Counted from the first letter of the stretch, positions 1 through 9,078 are shown. The stretch: 17,095 nt of DNA from Bacteroidales bacterium (GCA_023132505.1 JAGLYE010000007.1:1-17095); one strand, 5' to 3'. Translations and numbers: made by a program. The notes: a model not told the origin generated them from the sequence alone.

Positions 1-1051
1 TTTCATCGCTGTAATTCTTATCTTTCACCAGCCCGGGGCCTTTTTCCTTCATGCGTGCCCTGAGGTCCATCATTATTTTACGGGGGGATAAAAGCTTGCC
101 GGTTATATTGGCGGGGCATACCTCAGTACACCGGCCACATTCGGTACAAGCCAGTGAATCAAGATAATTTTTCCAGGTTACGTCTTCTGCATCCAACACT
201 CCAAACCTGTTTATTTCTTCTTCTGCAGGAGGATCAGTAAAAGCAGCATTGGGGTCCATCATCAGCTTCACTTCATCAGTGATCTCAGGCATATTCGGAA
301 GATATCCAAGGGGCTCCAGCCTGCTCAGGAAAACATTCGGTACAGACATAAATACGTGAAAGTGCTTGGAATATGGCAAAACATTTGCAAAAACAAAAAT
401 CCAGATAATGTGTGACCACCAGTTGACCTCGTGCCATAGATACGCCTGTTCCAGGTTTACTTCACCAAAGAATCCGGCAATATATGTGCTGACAGGAAAA
501 AGCCCAACAATCTCGTGTCCGGCCGAATGGGTATAAATGATGTAGAAGGTATTCATCCCCAGCAAGCTAACCATAAGCAAGCCGATCAGGGAGAGGGCAA
601 GATTGGCATCCATGTGTGATATATGCTTCATCTCAATACCTGTAAACCGATTAATATGCATGAACCGCCTCCTGAAGAGAAAGGCAAATATCAGCAGCAG
701 GATAATGAATGCAAAGACATCCCCCAGGGAGGTGATGATGTCATAAACGGGACCTAAAACAGACAAAATTCTTTCCGTTCCGGCCAATCCGTCAATGATC
801 ATTTCAATACTTCCTATCAGGATGATGATAAAACCCCACCATACCAGGGCATGCATCATACCCAATATGGGTTGCCTGAAGATTTTTGTTTGCCCGAAAG
901 CCACTGCCATCATAACGACAAAACGTTTTCTCCAGTTTTTAACCGGGAATGGCTTTGTAAGTCTGAAGAACCGGAATATACGATAAGCAGTGAATGAAAA
1001 TATTCCGAGTGTGAGAAGGACGCATATTGCAAAAATTATAGCTTTACTCAT
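1..1051 (-). CDS. Membrane (Fe-S)-binding oxidoreductase, NarI/HdrE-like N-terminus, partial (3' end outside window)
   Basis: The minus-strand frame is open from an ATG at 1049-1051 to the window edge, giving 350 codons with no stop. Residues 1-25, about 62-85, 105-127, 150-175 and 205-228 are hydrophobic, and several histidines sit in or near them (H67, H207, H214), as expected for a NarI-like di-heme b membrane domain. After a soluble linker comes CTECGRCTEVCP (C302, C305, C308, C312), a classic 4Fe-4S site. Related Bacteroidota proteins of about 440 aa carry a second 4Fe-4S site just beyond where this window cuts. The family (HdrDE/DsrMK-like and ETF:menaquinone oxidoreductases) moves electrons between a soluble donor and membrane quinone; a separate CCG-domain subunit is usually encoded next door, which here would be off the left edge. 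Partner and substrate are inferred, not seen. It diverges from the icmF gene, with 172 bp between the starts. Confidence 0.85.
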   Translation of the reverse strand, partial: MSKAIIFAICVLLTLGIFSFTAYRIFRFFRLTKPFPVKNWRKRFVVMMAVAFGQTKIFRQPILGMMHALVWWGFIIILIGSIEMIIDGLAGTERILSVLGPVYDIITSLGDVFAFIILLLIFAFLFRRRFMHINRFTGIEMKHISHMDANLALSLIGLLMVSLLGMNTFYIIYTHSAGHEIVGLFPVSTYIAGFFGEVNLEQAYLWHEVNWWSHIIWIFVFANVLPYSKHFHVFMSVPNVFLSRLEPLGYLPNMPEITDEVKLMMDPNAAFTDPPAEEEINRFGVLDAEDVTWKNYLDSLACTECGRCTEVCPANITGKLLSPRKIMMDLRARMKEKGPGLVKDKNYSDE

Positions 1052-1147
1052 AAGTGTCTGTTCTTTAGGTGAATATGCTTCACATGTTCGTTCAAACAAT
1101 ATTAACAATAATATCGTTTAGAATATGTTTAAATTAAAGGGTGTATA

Positions 1148-1175
1148 ACCTCACAGGTCCCACGACCTGTAAGGT
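1148..1175. repeat. Imperfect palindrome between the divergent Fe-S gene and icmF
   Basis: Two 12-bp arms (1148-1159 and 1164-1175) pair with a single mismatch (C1152/A1171) around a CCAC loop; the central ACAGGTC/GACCTGT part is perfect. No T-run follows on either strand, so it is not a normal intrinsic terminator. It covers the place where the -33 element of the icmF promoter would be. It could be an operator for a dimeric regulator, or one copy of a dispersed palindromic intergenic repeat. The second reading is an impression from similar Bacteroidota intergenic sequence and cannot be checked here. Confidence 0.7.
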
Positions 1176-1188
1176 CATAAAAAAATTA

Positions 1189-1196
1189 TATATTTG
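1189..1196 (+). promoter_or_regulatory. Bacteroidota -7 box (TATATTTG) for icmF
   Basis: TATATTTG fits the TAnnTTTG -7 consensus of Bacteroidota primary sigma factor promoters. The expected transcription start is about 1202-1203, leaving a leader of about 20 nt to the ATG at 1224. No TTG is seen 17-23 nt upstream; that stretch is occupied by the palindrome at 1148-1175. The box overlaps a TTG at 1194 that would otherwise extend the reading frame, so it argues against that TTG as a start codon. Confidence 0.6.
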
Positions 1197-1223
1197 CTTA
1201 CATTCCTAATTTGTGCAACCAAG

Positions 1224-4200
1224 ATGAACGAAAAGCAGGATATTTATAAACCCAGGAATCACGTACGGATTGTCACTGCTACTTCTCTTTTCGACGGACA
1301 TGATGCAGCGATCAATATTATGCGCAGGATTATTCAGGCAACCGGAGTTGAAGTAATACACCTGGGACATGACCGGTCGGTAAAAGAAATTGTTGATTGT
1401 GCCATCCAGGAAGATGCTCAGTCGATAGCGATTACTTCTTACCAGGGAGGCCATATGGAGTATTTCAAATATATGCTTGACCTCCTGAAAGAAGATGGAT
1501 GTGAGCATATAAAGATCTTTGGCGGCGGTGGAGGTGTGATACTGCCTGAGGAGATAGATGAATTACATGCTTATGGGATTGCCAGGATCTATTCCCCTGA
1601 TGACGGACGGCAAATGGGGTTACAGGGAATGATCAATGATGTGGTTAAGAACTCCGACTTTGCGACAGGAAAAGATGTAAAGGTTTCTGTAAAGGATATT
1701 GAAAACAAGGTTCCTCATTCCCTGGCGAAGCTTATATCTGCAGCTGAGAACAATCCGGATGAAGTCCGGGTGTTTATTGATAAACTGGCTGAAAAATCAA
1801 AAGGATCACCCGTGCTTGGGATCACAGGTACCGGTGGTTCGGGAAAATCTTCGCTTGTAGATGAGATCGTTCGCAGGTATCTCGACGACTATCCGGACAA
1901 AACCATTGGTATCATCTCTGTTGATCCGTCAAAGAGAAAAACCGGTGGCGCACTTCTGGGCGATCGCATCAGGATGAATTCCATCAACGACTCCAGGGTA
2001 TATATGCGCTCACTGGCTACCCGGCAGTCGAATCTTGCTATGTCAAAATATGTGAAGGATGCTGAAACAATTCTGCAGGCAGCAGGTTTTGACCTGATAA
2101 TACTCGAAACTTCCGGCATCGGACAATCAGATACTGAGATCATTGACCATTGCAATCTTTCTATGTATGTGATGACGCCTGATTACGGGGCTGCCACACA
2201 GCTTGAAAAGATCGACATGCTCGATTTTGCAGATATCATTGCGCTTAATAAATTTGATAAGCAGGGGGCTCTCGATGCCTTGCGCGATGTGAAGAAGCAA
2301 TACATGCGGAATCATCAGCTTTTTAATACCGATCCGGACGACATGCCTGCCTTTGGAACTATCGCTTCTCAGTTCAATGACCCCGGAGTGAACCAACTCT
2401 ACCGGGCCATAATGGAGCGTATTGATGAGATTTCAAGAGGTAAGTTCAAGACAAGTATAGAAGCCAGTGATGAAATGTCGGAGAAGATTCATATCATTCC
2501 ACCGAAAAGGATACGATATCTTTCTGAAATAGCTGAGACGATCCGCAGTTATAATGAGTGGACTGAGAACCAGGCAGTGGTGGCACAGCGTATGTATGCA
2601 CTCGATAAATCCATTGCCCTTTTAAAGACGAAGGGGGCGGCATCAGAAGCCCTTGATGCAGCGTTTAAAGATGAAGAGCTGGATCTCGATCCCCATAATA
2701 TGGAAATCATCCGGGCCTGGGAGGATAAAACAAAATCGTATAAAGACAAAGAGTTTGTGTTTAAGGTAAGAGACAAGGAATTCAGGATGCAAACCCATAC
2801 TGAGTCCCTTTCTCATTTAAGCATTCCTAAGATTACCTTACCTAAATATAAGGGCTGGGGAGATATTTTGAAATGGATTCTTAGGGAGAATGTTCCCGGT
2901 GACTTTCCGTTTGCTGCCGGGGTATTCCCTTTTAAACGTGAAGGAGAGGATCCCACCAGGCAATTTGCAGGGGAGGGAGGGCCGGAGCGTACCAATAAAC
3001 GATTCCATTATTTATCATTTGGTATGTCTGCCGTAAGATTATCAACAGCTTTTGATTCTGTTACCCTTTATGGCCGGGATCCGGACCTGAGACCCGATAT
3101 TTATGGAAAGATCGGGAATGCTGGTGTATCTGTCTCCTGTCTGGATGATGCCAAGCGGCTTTATTCGGGTTTCGATCTGGTCGATCCTAAGACATCGGTA
3201 TCCATGACCATCAACGGGCCGGCTCCAACTATGGTTGGATATTTCATGAATGCAGCCATCGACCAGCAATGTGAGATCTATATCCGTGAGAACGGCCTTG
3301 AAAATGAAGTGAACAAGAAGATTGATGCCATTTATAAGGAAAAGGGATGCAAACGCCCTAGCTATAACGGCTCTATACCTGAGGGACATAATGGTTTAGG
3401 ACTTATGCTGCTTGGGGTAACCGGCGACATGGTTCTCCCGGAGAAGGTGTATGGTAAGATCAAAGCAGATACCATCTGCAGGGTGCGTGGAACGGTACAG
3501 GCTGATATCTTAAAAGAAGACCAGGCTCAGAACACCTGTATTTTTTCCACTGATTTTGCACTGAAAATGATGGGGGATGTTCAGGAATATTTTAACCATA
3601 ACTATGTCAGGAACTTCTACTCTGTTTCCATCTCGGGTTATCATATTGCTGAAGCAGGAGCCAATCCGGTAACGCAATTGGCACTGACCCTGGCAAATGG
3701 CTTTACTTATGTTGAGTATTATGTTTCGAGGGGAATGGATATCAATGATTTTGCACCCAATCTTTCATTCTTTTTCTCCAATGGAATTGATCCGGAGTAT
3801 TCTGTGCTGGGAAGGGTGGCCAGGCTTATCTGGTCAAAGGCCATGAAACTGAAATACGGTGCCAATGAGCGTGCTCAGAAACTCAAGTACCATATCCAGA
3901 CTTCAGGGCGGTCGCTTCATGCACAGGAAATTGATTTTAACGATATACGGACAACCCTTCAAGCGCTTTATGCCATCTATGATAATTGTAATTCCCTGCA
4001 CACAAATGCATATGATGAAGCCATTACTACACCTACAGAAGAGTCGGTAAGGAGGGCAATGGCCATTCAATTGATCATTAACCATGAACTGGGACTGGCA
4101 AAAAATCAAAACCCGCTTCAGGGATCTTTTATCATTGAAGAATTAACCGACCTGGTTGAAGAAGCCGTACTTATTGAATTCGACAGGCTAACGGAAAGGG

Positions 4201-4586
4201 GAGGCGTGCTGGGTGCCATGGAAACCATGTACCAAAGAAGCAAGATCCAGGAGGAATCCCTGTATTATGAAACACTCAAGCATACAGGTGAACTGCCGAT
4301 TATGGGAGTGAATACATTTCTTTCGGCAAAAGGCAGCCCTACTGTGATCCCGGGTGAGGTGATCAGGGCAACAAGCACAGAAAAGGAACAGCAAATAAGC
4401 ACAATAAAAGACTTGCACAAAACCTGGGAGGCTGAAGCTGCAACCCAGCTTGAGGACTTGAAAAAACGTGCATCACAAAATGAGAATATTTTTGCCGGGA
4501 TCATAGAGGCTGCAAAATATTGTTCGATCGGACAGATTTCGCATGCCTTATTTGAAGTTGGCGGACAATACAGAAGGAATATGTAA
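1224..4586 (+). CDS. icmF: Fused isobutyryl-CoA mutase IcmF (B12-dependent acyl-CoA mutase with built-in GTPase)
   Basis: IcmF interconverts isobutyryl-CoA and n-butyryl-CoA with adenosylcobalamin, and its GTPase domain loads and protects the cofactor. All parts are visible in one 1120-residue chain, close to the family's usual length of about 1090. The B12-binding domain at the N-terminus has DGHD (24-27), SYQGGH (72-77) and GGGGG (100-104). The MeaB/ArgK-like G3E GTPase has a P-loop GTGGSGKS (202-209), ETSGIGQ (295-301) and NKFD (342-345). A linker leads to the mutase barrel with [15 protein letters not shown] (from 565), TINGPAP, and GYHIAEAG with its histidine at 807. The order B12-GTPase-mutase distinguishes it from methylmalonyl-CoA mutase, whose B12 domain is C-terminal. 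I chose ATG 1224; a TTG ten codons upstream lies inside the -7 box. Close relatives act on pivalyl-CoA, so the exact substrate is not proven. It converges on hflX, 34 bp away, with no clear terminator. Confidence 0.94.
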   Translation: MNEKQDIYKPRNHVRIVTATSLFDGHDAAINIMRRIIQATGVEVIHLGHDRSVKEIVDCAIQEDAQSIAITSYQGGHMEYFKYMLDLLKEDGCEHIKIFGGGGGVILPEEIDELHAYGIARIYSPDDGRQMGLQGMINDVVKNSDFATGKDVKVSVKDIENKVPHSLAKLISAAENNPDEVRVFIDKLAEKSKGSPVLGITGTGGSGKSSLVDEIVRRYLDDYPDKTIGIISVDPSKRKTGGALLGDRIRMNSINDSRVYMRSLATRQSNLAMSKYVKDAETILQAAGFDLIILETSGIGQSDTEIIDHCNLSMYVMTPDYGAATQLEKIDMLDFADIIALNKFDKQGALDALRDVKKQYMRNHQLFNTDPDDMPAFGTIASQFNDPGVNQLYRAIMERIDEISRGKFKTSIEASDEMSEKIHIIPPKRIRYLSEIAETIRSYNEWTENQAVVAQRMYALDKSIALLKTKGAASEALDAAFKDEELDLDPHNMEIIRAWEDKTKSYKDKEFVFKVRDKEFRMQTHTESLSHLSIPKITLPKYKGWGDILKWILRENVPGDFPFAAGVFPFKREGEDPTRQFAGEGGPERTNKRFHYLSFGMSAVRLSTAFDSVTLYGRDPDLRPDIYGKIGNAGVSVSCLDDAKRLYSGFDLVDPKTSVSMTINGPAPTMVGYFMNAAIDQQCEIYIRENGLENEVNKKIDAIYKEKGCKRPSYNGSIPEGHNGLGLMLLGVTGDMVLPEKVYGKIKADTICRVRGTVQADILKEDQAQNTCIFSTDFALKMMGDVQEYFNHNYVRNFYSVSISGYHIAEAGANPVTQLALTLANGFTYVEYYVSRGMDINDFAPNLSFFFSNGIDPEYSVLGRVARLIWSKAMKLKYGANERAQKLKYHIQTSGRSLHAQEIDFNDIRTTLQALYAIYDNCNSLHTNAYDEAITTPTEESVRRAMAIQLIINHELGLAKNQNPLQGSFIIEELTDLVEEAVLIEFDRLTERGGVLGAMETMYQRSKIQEESLYYETLKHTGELPIMGVNTFLSAKGSPTVIPGEVIRATSTEKEQQISTIKDLHKTWEAEAATQLEDLKKRASQNENIFAGIIEAAKYCSIGQISHALFEVGGQYRRNM

Positions 4587-4620
4587 TATTATTTCTTCAA
4601 GCTGATTCCTCCCAAAAAAT

Positions 4621-5844
4621 TCAGGAGTTATCCTCATGATCTTCCGGAATCTCGAATAAAAAGCTGTTATAGGGATAGCGCTTGATATGGATCTTTTTTA
4701 CTTCTTCATACAACACTTGCCGTAAGGCATCGATGTTGGTTCTTTCCTTTGCAGAGATGAAAACACTTCTGTATTCTGTGCCTGCCATCCATGTTCTTTT
4801 CAACTCATCCAGGGAGTGGTTTTCCATTTCTACAGGACTTAGATCATCATCATCTTTTTCAATGAAACTATAGGCATCTATCTTATTGAAAACCATGATA
4901 GAGGGCTTGTCGTAGGCATTGATCTCGGCAAGAGTCAGATTTACTGCACTGATCTGATCCTCAAAACCAGGATGGGAAATGTCAACAATATGAACGAGGA
5001 TATCAGCTTCCCTGACTTCATCGAGGGTTGACTTGAAGGATTCTATAAGGCTGTGAGGCAGCTTTCTGATAAATCCAACCGTATCGGTTATTAGAAATGG
5101 AAGATTTTGTAATACGAGCTTTCTGACTGTTGTATCCAGGGTTGCAAATAATTTATTTTCTGCAAAAATATCAGACTTGCTCAGGAGGTTCATCAATGTG
5201 GATTTCCCGACATTTGTATAGCCGACAAGGGCCACTCTGACAAGTTTACCCCGGTTTTTGCGTTGTGTTGCTTTCTGCTTATCGATCTGGATAAGTTTTT
5301 TCTTAAGCAAAGATATCCGGTCACGGATAATACGCCTGTCAGTTTCAATTTCAGTTTCTCCCGGACCTTTTAAACCAATCCCCCCCTTTTGTTTGGAGAG
5401 GTGGGTCCACATGTGTGTTAGCCTGGGAAGCAGATATTCATATTGTGCCAGCTCCACCTGTGTCTTGGCATGGGCTGTGCGTGCCCTGCCGGCGAAGATG
5501 TCCAGGATCAGATTGTTTCTGTCGAGGATCTTGCATTCCAGTACTTTTTCAATGTTTCTGAGTTGTGAAGGACTTAGTTCATCATCAAAAATAGCGATAT
5601 CTACCTCGTTTTCTTTAATGTACTGCCTGATTTCTTCCAGCTTGCCAGATCCAACAAAGGTTTTGGGGTCGGGATAATCAAGCGACTGTGAATAGGTCTT
5701 TACAGTGATACCTCCGGCTGTATCAACCAGGAAAGCAAGTTCATGAATGTGTTCAGCAATGCTTCGGCGATCATGCTGTTTGCTGATAACGCCTATAAGA
5801 ACAACGGTTTCTTTTCCCCGTTTTATTTCAATGGACTCAGGCAT
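4621..5844 (-). CDS. hflX: GTPase HflX
   Basis: HflX binds stalled or hibernating 70S/50S ribosomes and splits them under stress using ATP/GTP. The 407-aa protein has the N-terminal nucleotide-binding HflX domain with DPKTFVGSGKLEEI (59-72) and the linker signature GGIGLKGPGETEIETDRR (154-171). The Ras-like G domain shows GYTNVGKST (208-216), DTVG (254-257), NKID (320-323) and SAK (364-366). Length and motif order are typical. Its ATG overlaps the trpS stop by one base (TAATG), which suggests translational coupling as the last gene of the rng-trpS-hflX run. It converges with icmF; I see no good hairpin in the 34 bp between them. Confidence 0.95.
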   Translation of the reverse strand: MPESIEIKRGKETVVLIGVISKQHDRRSIAEHIHELAFLVDTAGGITVKTYSQSLDYPDPKTFVGSGKLEEIRQYIKENEVDIAIFDDELSPSQLRNIEKVLECKILDRNNLILDIFAGRARTAHAKTQVELAQYEYLLPRLTHMWTHLSKQKGGIGLKGPGETEIETDRRIIRDRISLLKKKLIQIDKQKATQRKNRGKLVRVALVGYTNVGKSTLMNLLSKSDIFAENKLFATLDTTVRKLVLQNLPFLITDTVGFIRKLPHSLIESFKSTLDEVREADILVHIVDISHPGFEDQISAVNLTLAEINAYDKPSIMVFNKIDAYSFIEKDDDDLSPVEMENHSLDELKRTWMAGTEYRSVFISAKERTNIDALRQVLYEEVKKIHIKRYPYNSFLFEIPEDHEDNS

Positions 5845-6839
5845 TAAAACTTTTTAAATCCTATGATTTCCCTTACCTCACGAATGGTCTTGGCTGCACT
5901 TTCACGGGCTGCTTCGGCACCCTGACTAGTTACTTTTCGAAGGTATGCTGTATCCTCTGATAAGCTGAGGATCTTTTCCCTGAAGGGAGTTGTGAATGTA
6001 TTGACATCCTCAGCAAGTTGCTTTTTGAGGTCGCCATAGCGAATCGTGCAATTATTATAGGCCTCATTGAAAAAAGATACTGTTTCAGGTGTTGAAACCA
6101 CTTCCATCAGGGTAAAAAGGTTCTGTATGGGTTCGGGCTTTTTCTGGTTCATTTCAGTAGGGCCGTTATCGGTTACAGCACGCATCACTTTTTTACGGAT
6201 CACTTCGGCTGAGTCGGCCATGAAAATGGCATTGCCTTCTCCTTCAGACTTGCCCATTTTGCCTGCCCCGTCAAGTCCGGGGATCTTTACCAGTGCTTCG
6301 CCGAAATTGTATGCCTGTGGTATGGGGAAGTAGTCAACTTTATACATACGGTTAAAACGGCGGGCAAAAGTGCGCATCATTTCCAGGTTCTGCTCCTGAT
6401 CTTTCCCTACAGGTACTTTTGCTGCCCTGTGAATGATCACATCAGCAGCCATCAGGCTTGGGTATGTCAGCAGACCGGCATTTACATTATCGGGTTGCTT
6501 TCTCACCTTCTCCTTAAAAGAAGTACAACGCTCCAGTTCACCCAGATATGCATTCATGTTAAGCAAAAGATAGAGTTCCGGTATTTCAGGCACATCACTT
6601 TGTATATAAATCGTGGCTTTTTCAGGATCAATGCCTGCAGCAAGGTATTCTACCAATACATTCTTCACGTTCCCGTGTAAATCTTCCGGTGTGGGGTGGG
6701 TGGTGAGGGAATGATAGTCAGCGATGAAGAAAAAACAATGGTTGTTTTCCTGCATTTTAACAAAGTTCTTCATCGCACCAAAATAATTTCCAAGGTGCAG
6801 ATTCCCTGTTGGCCTGATACCGCTGACAACTGTTTCCAT
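5844..6839 (-). CDS. trpS: Tryptophan--tRNA ligase
   Basis: A class I aminoacyl-tRNA synthetase that attaches tryptophan to tRNA-Trp in the cytoplasm. At 331 residues it has the usual compact bacterial TrpRS length. The HIGH-type signature is PTGNLHLGN (10-18) and the KMSKS-type loop reads KMGKS (194-198), a serine-to-glycine variant of the loop. AGLLTYPSLMAADVI (121-135) is a typical TrpRS active-site segment. The ATG at 6837-6839 is 8 nt downstream of the rng stop, so it is probably transcribed with rng. It overlaps hflX by one base at its 3' end. I see no tandem Trp codons or other sign of a trp attenuator in the 8-nt gap. Confidence 0.96.
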   Translation of the reverse strand: METVVSGIRPTGNLHLGNYFGAMKNFVKMQENNHCFFFIADYHSLTTHPTPEDLHGNVKNVLVEYLAAGIDPEKATIYIQSDVPEIPELYLLLNMNAYLGELERCTSFKEKVRKQPDNVNAGLLTYPSLMAADVIIHRAAKVPVGKDQEQNLEMMRTFARRFNRMYKVDYFPIPQAYNFGEALVKIPGLDGAGKMGKSEGEGNAIFMADSAEVIRKKVMRAVTDNGPTEMNQKKPEPIQNLFTLMEVVSTPETVSFFNEAYNNCTIRYGDLKKQLAEDVNTFTTPFREKILSLSEDTAYLRKVTSQGAEAARESAAKTIREVREIIGFKKF

Positions 6840-6847
6840 AATAAAAA

Positions 6848-8401
6848 CTAAATCTTTAGTTCTTCTCCATTCCGGTCGTAGAAATGATATTCCAGAAAAT
6901 GGAAATTACTGTTTTTTTGTAAGATGATCTTTCTGCCAAACTTGCGTTGCCATTTTGAACGCAGGGAAGATAAAAACCCTTTTGTCAGGTATGCATGCAG
7001 GAATGGATGGACTTCCAGTGTGATTTGCTTTTCGTTTTGTTCCTGTAACAGGTACCTGATGTTATTTTCGATCTCGTCGGTAATAATAATGCTGGGGCCA
7101 ACTTTACCTGTGCCATTGCAGGAAGGGCATTTTTCGAGGGTTTCAATGGTCATCTCCGGGCGTACCCGCTGCCGTGTGATCTGAACCAGTCCGAATTTAC
7201 TGGGCGGAAGGATGGTGTGCTTTGCCCGGTCTTTCGCCATTTCTTCTTTCAATCGCTGAACAAGTGCACGCCGATGTTTGGCCTCAATCATATCAATAAA
7301 GTCAACCACGATAATACCCCCCATATCGCGAAGCCTGAGCTGTCGTGCAATTTCGGAAGCAGCTTCCAGGTTCACTTCAAGGGCATTGATTTCCTGGGAG
7401 TTTTCTTTATTCACCCGGTGACCGGAGTTCACATCGATCACATGTAAGGCTTCGGTATGCTCAATAATGAGATAAATCCCGCTTTTAATGGTAACGGTCT
7501 TGCCAAACGAACTCTTGATTTGCTTATCGATACCAAAGTGTTCAAAAACATGATCTCTTCCCTTATATAGTTTTACAATGTCAATTTTTTGCGGAGCGAT
7601 TCTCTTAATAAAGTTCCGGATCTCTTCGTACAATTCCTGATCGTTGACATGAATGTTATTGAAAGATTCATTCAGCACATCACGCAACAGGGCAGATGTC
7701 CTGTCGAGTTCACTGACTATCTTATTAGGCGGTTTCAGTGCCCGGAGCTTGTGGGTAAGTACTTTCCATTTATTGATAAGGCTTTTCAGGTCAGTATCAA
7801 GATCTGCAACCAGTTTGCCCTCAGCAACCGTTCGGATTATCACACCCATATTATTCGGTTTGATACTCTGGATAAGTCGTTTAAGCCTGTTCCGCTCATC
7901 AAGGCTTTTGATTTTTTGTGAAATGGATATACGGTTGGAAAATGGTACCAGTACCAGATATCTTCCGGCAAACGAAATCTCTGATGAGATTCTGGGCCCT
8001 TTGGTGGAGATGGGCTCCTTGGCAATCTGTACGGCGATCTGCTGATTTGTCTTCAGGACACTGGATATTTTCCCGGTTTTTTCTATGTCCTGCTCAAGCT
8101 TAAAATTGGTGATGTCCGGTTGTGGTCCTTTTTGGGAAATGGCGTAGCGGACAAATTTATTGAGGGATCTTACCTGAGGGCCCAGGTCAAGATAATGCAG
8201 GAAACCGTCTTTTTCGTATCCAACATCAATGAATGCTGCATTCAACCCGGGCATGATCTTTCTTACCCTGCCCAGGTAAACATCACCTACTGCAAAATTA
8301 TTGTCAACTTTCTCTTTGTGTAGTTCAACAAGGAATTTATCCTCCAGTAAAGCAATATCCACCTCATTCTTAAACGAATTTATGATCAATTCCTTTTCCA
8401 C
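6848..8401 (-). CDS. rng: Ribonuclease E/G family endoribonuclease (RNase G)
   Basis: A single-strand-specific endoribonuclease for rRNA maturation and mRNA decay. The 517-aa product matches the RNase G size and lacks the long C-terminal scaffold of RNase E. An S1-like RNA-binding domain begins near residue 35 (GDVYLGRVRKIMPGLNAAFI, 39-58). The catalytic core has GRDHVFEHFG (281-290) and the two metal-binding acidic sites HVIDVNSG (Asp323) and GGIIVVDFIDM (Asp367). The zinc-link CPSCNGTG (425-432) joins subunits. The start is GTG at 8399-8401: the resulting N-terminus (MEKELIINS) lines up with the family as I know it, and I see no suitable ATG nearby. It sits downstream of the hup/small-protein terminator, so it must have its own promoter within 8402-8493. 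The best candidate there, TATGTTTT, is only a one-mismatch match to TAnnTTTG. Confidence 0.95.
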   Translation of the reverse strand: MEKELIINSFKNEVDIALLEDKFLVELHKEKVDNNFAVGDVYLGRVRKIMPGLNAAFIDVGYEKDGFLHYLDLGPQVRSLNKFVRYAISQKGPQPDITNFKLEQDIEKTGKISSVLKTNQQIAVQIAKEPISTKGPRISSEISFAGRYLVLVPFSNRISISQKIKSLDERNRLKRLIQSIKPNNMGVIIRTVAEGKLVADLDTDLKSLINKWKVLTHKLRALKPPNKIVSELDRTSALLRDVLNESFNNIHVNDQELYEEIRNFIKRIAPQKIDIVKLYKGRDHVFEHFGIDKQIKSSFGKTVTIKSGIYLIIEHTEALHVIDVNSGHRVNKENSQEINALEVNLEAASEIARQLRLRDMGGIIVVDFIDMIEAKHRRALVQRLKEEMAKDRAKHTILPPSKFGLVQITRQRVRPEMTIETLEKCPSCNGTGKVGPSIIITDEIENNIRYLLQEQNEKQITLEVHPFLHAYLTKGFLSSLRSKWQRKFGRKIILQKNSNFHFLEYHFYDRNGEELKI

Positions 8402-8493
8402 GGTAGTATGGTTTAAATTATAAAACCACTGATAAAAAACATATCAATGATCAATGAAACAAGAAAGGCGGCATGGAAAAGCGGTAGGGTCGG

Positions 8494-8541
8494 AAAAATA
8501 AAACAATTGCATAACGTTTCAGAAATCACATTATGCAATTG
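8494..8541 (-). terminator. Intrinsic terminator of the hup / small ribosomal protein transcript
   Basis: Read on the minus strand, a perfect 11-bp stem (CAATTGCATAA at 8504-8514 with TTATGCAATTG at 8531-8541) encloses a 16-nt loop and is followed at once by TTTTATTTTT (8503 down to 8494). It starts only 6 nt after the stop codon of the 29-aa gene, as expected for a rho-independent terminator. It separates the hup transcript from rng, although the genes share a strand. Confidence 0.85.
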
Positions 8542-8546
8542 CTACA

Positions 8547-8636
8547 CTATTTCTTCTTGTGTCTATTCTTCCGCAAGCGTTTTTTACGCTTGTGGGTTGA
8601 CATCTTATGTCTCTTCTTCTTTTTCCCGCTTGGCAT
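8547..8636 (-). CDS. Small basic ribosomal-type protein, AURKAIP1/COX24 (mS38/bS22-like), 29 aa
   Basis: This 29-codon gene is short enough to be missed by length cut-offs. The protein starts MPSGKKKKRHKMSTHKRKK and ends NRHKKK; about 60% of residues are Lys, Arg or His and none is acidic. Bacteroidota carry a near-identical tiny protein annotated as AURKAIP1/COX24 domain, related to the mitochondrial small-subunit protein mS38 and mycobacterial bS22, which bind rRNA. By analogy it is a small-subunit ribosomal protein; this is family knowledge and not shown here. The ATG is 19 nt after the hup stop on the same strand, so the two genes form a short operon that ends in the terminator just downstream. 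Confidence 0.85.
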   Translation of the reverse strand: MPSGKKKKRHKMSTHKRKKRLRKNRHKKK

Positions 8637-8655
8637 AATAATTTCTTTTAGACGA

Positions 8656-8940
8656 TTATTTCACATTCTTTTTCACGTCATTGACAAAGGTCTTAGCAGG
8701 CTTGAAAGAAGGAATGAAATGCTCCGGAATAATGATAGTTGTATTTTTTGAGATGTTCCTTCCGGTTTTCTGAGCTCTTTTCTTTACTGTAAAGCTGCCG
8801 AATCCCCTAAGATAAACATTTTCACCATTATTGAGTGATCCTTTAACAGCTTCCATAAAAGCTTCAACGGTTGCCTGAACTGCAACTTTTTCAATTCCTG
8901 TTTTGTTCGCGATATCTGCTACGATTTCTGCTTTTGTCAT
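8656..8940 (-). CDS. hup: HU family DNA-binding protein
   Basis: A histone-like nucleoid protein that binds and bends DNA as a dimer. The 94-aa sequence has the HU/IHF fold order: N-terminal helices MTKAEIVADIANKTG (1-15), the signature segment VYLRGFGSFTVKKR (from 62), a basic beta-arm (KTGRN...) and the C-terminal IPSFKPAKTFVNDVK helix. The HU-type ...KTGRN arm is followed by a TTIII insert where many HU proteins have a shorter stretch. The ATG is preceded by an A/T-rich leader and a TATATTTG box at 8988-8995. It is divergent from ssb across a 379-bp gap and leads a two-gene operon with the 29-aa protein. Confidence 0.95.
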   Translation of the reverse strand: MTKAEIVADIANKTGIEKVAVQATVEAFMEAVKGSLNNGENVYLRGFGSFTVKKRAQKTGRNISKNTTIIIPEHFIPSFKPAKTFVNDVKKNVK

Positions 8941-8987
8941 GATATATTTTTTAAGTAGTTAGTTGTTTAGTTTCTTGATGTGGGCTG

Positions 8988-8995
8988 CAAATATA
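8988..8995 (-). promoter_or_regulatory. -7 box (TATATTTG) for hup
   Basis: On the minus strand TATATTTG matches TAnnTTTG. A TTTG at 9011-9014 on the same strand is 15 nt upstream, slightly short of the usual 17-23 spacing. The predicted leader to the hup ATG at 8940 is about 40 nt and A-rich. Confidence 0.6.
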
Positions 8996-9078
8996 TGATT
9001 TTTTTTAAATCAAACTGATTTCTGAAATTAATTTTTTTATTTCTAATGTACTCTAAATAAAATTGTTCCCTTAATAAT

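Noticed and set aside
1153..1170. The ACAGGTC/GACCTGT hairpin as an intrinsic terminator
   Set aside because: No T-run follows on either strand, and both flanking genes point away from it.
1206..4504. Many minus-strand and alternate-frame ORFs of 60-115 codons across icmF
   Set aside because: They lie inside a gene with strong domain evidence and show no domain features of their own.
7589..8323. Plus-strand ORFs of 60-130 codons opposite rng
   Set aside because: Antisense shadows of the RNase G frame; no start signals and no recognisable motifs.
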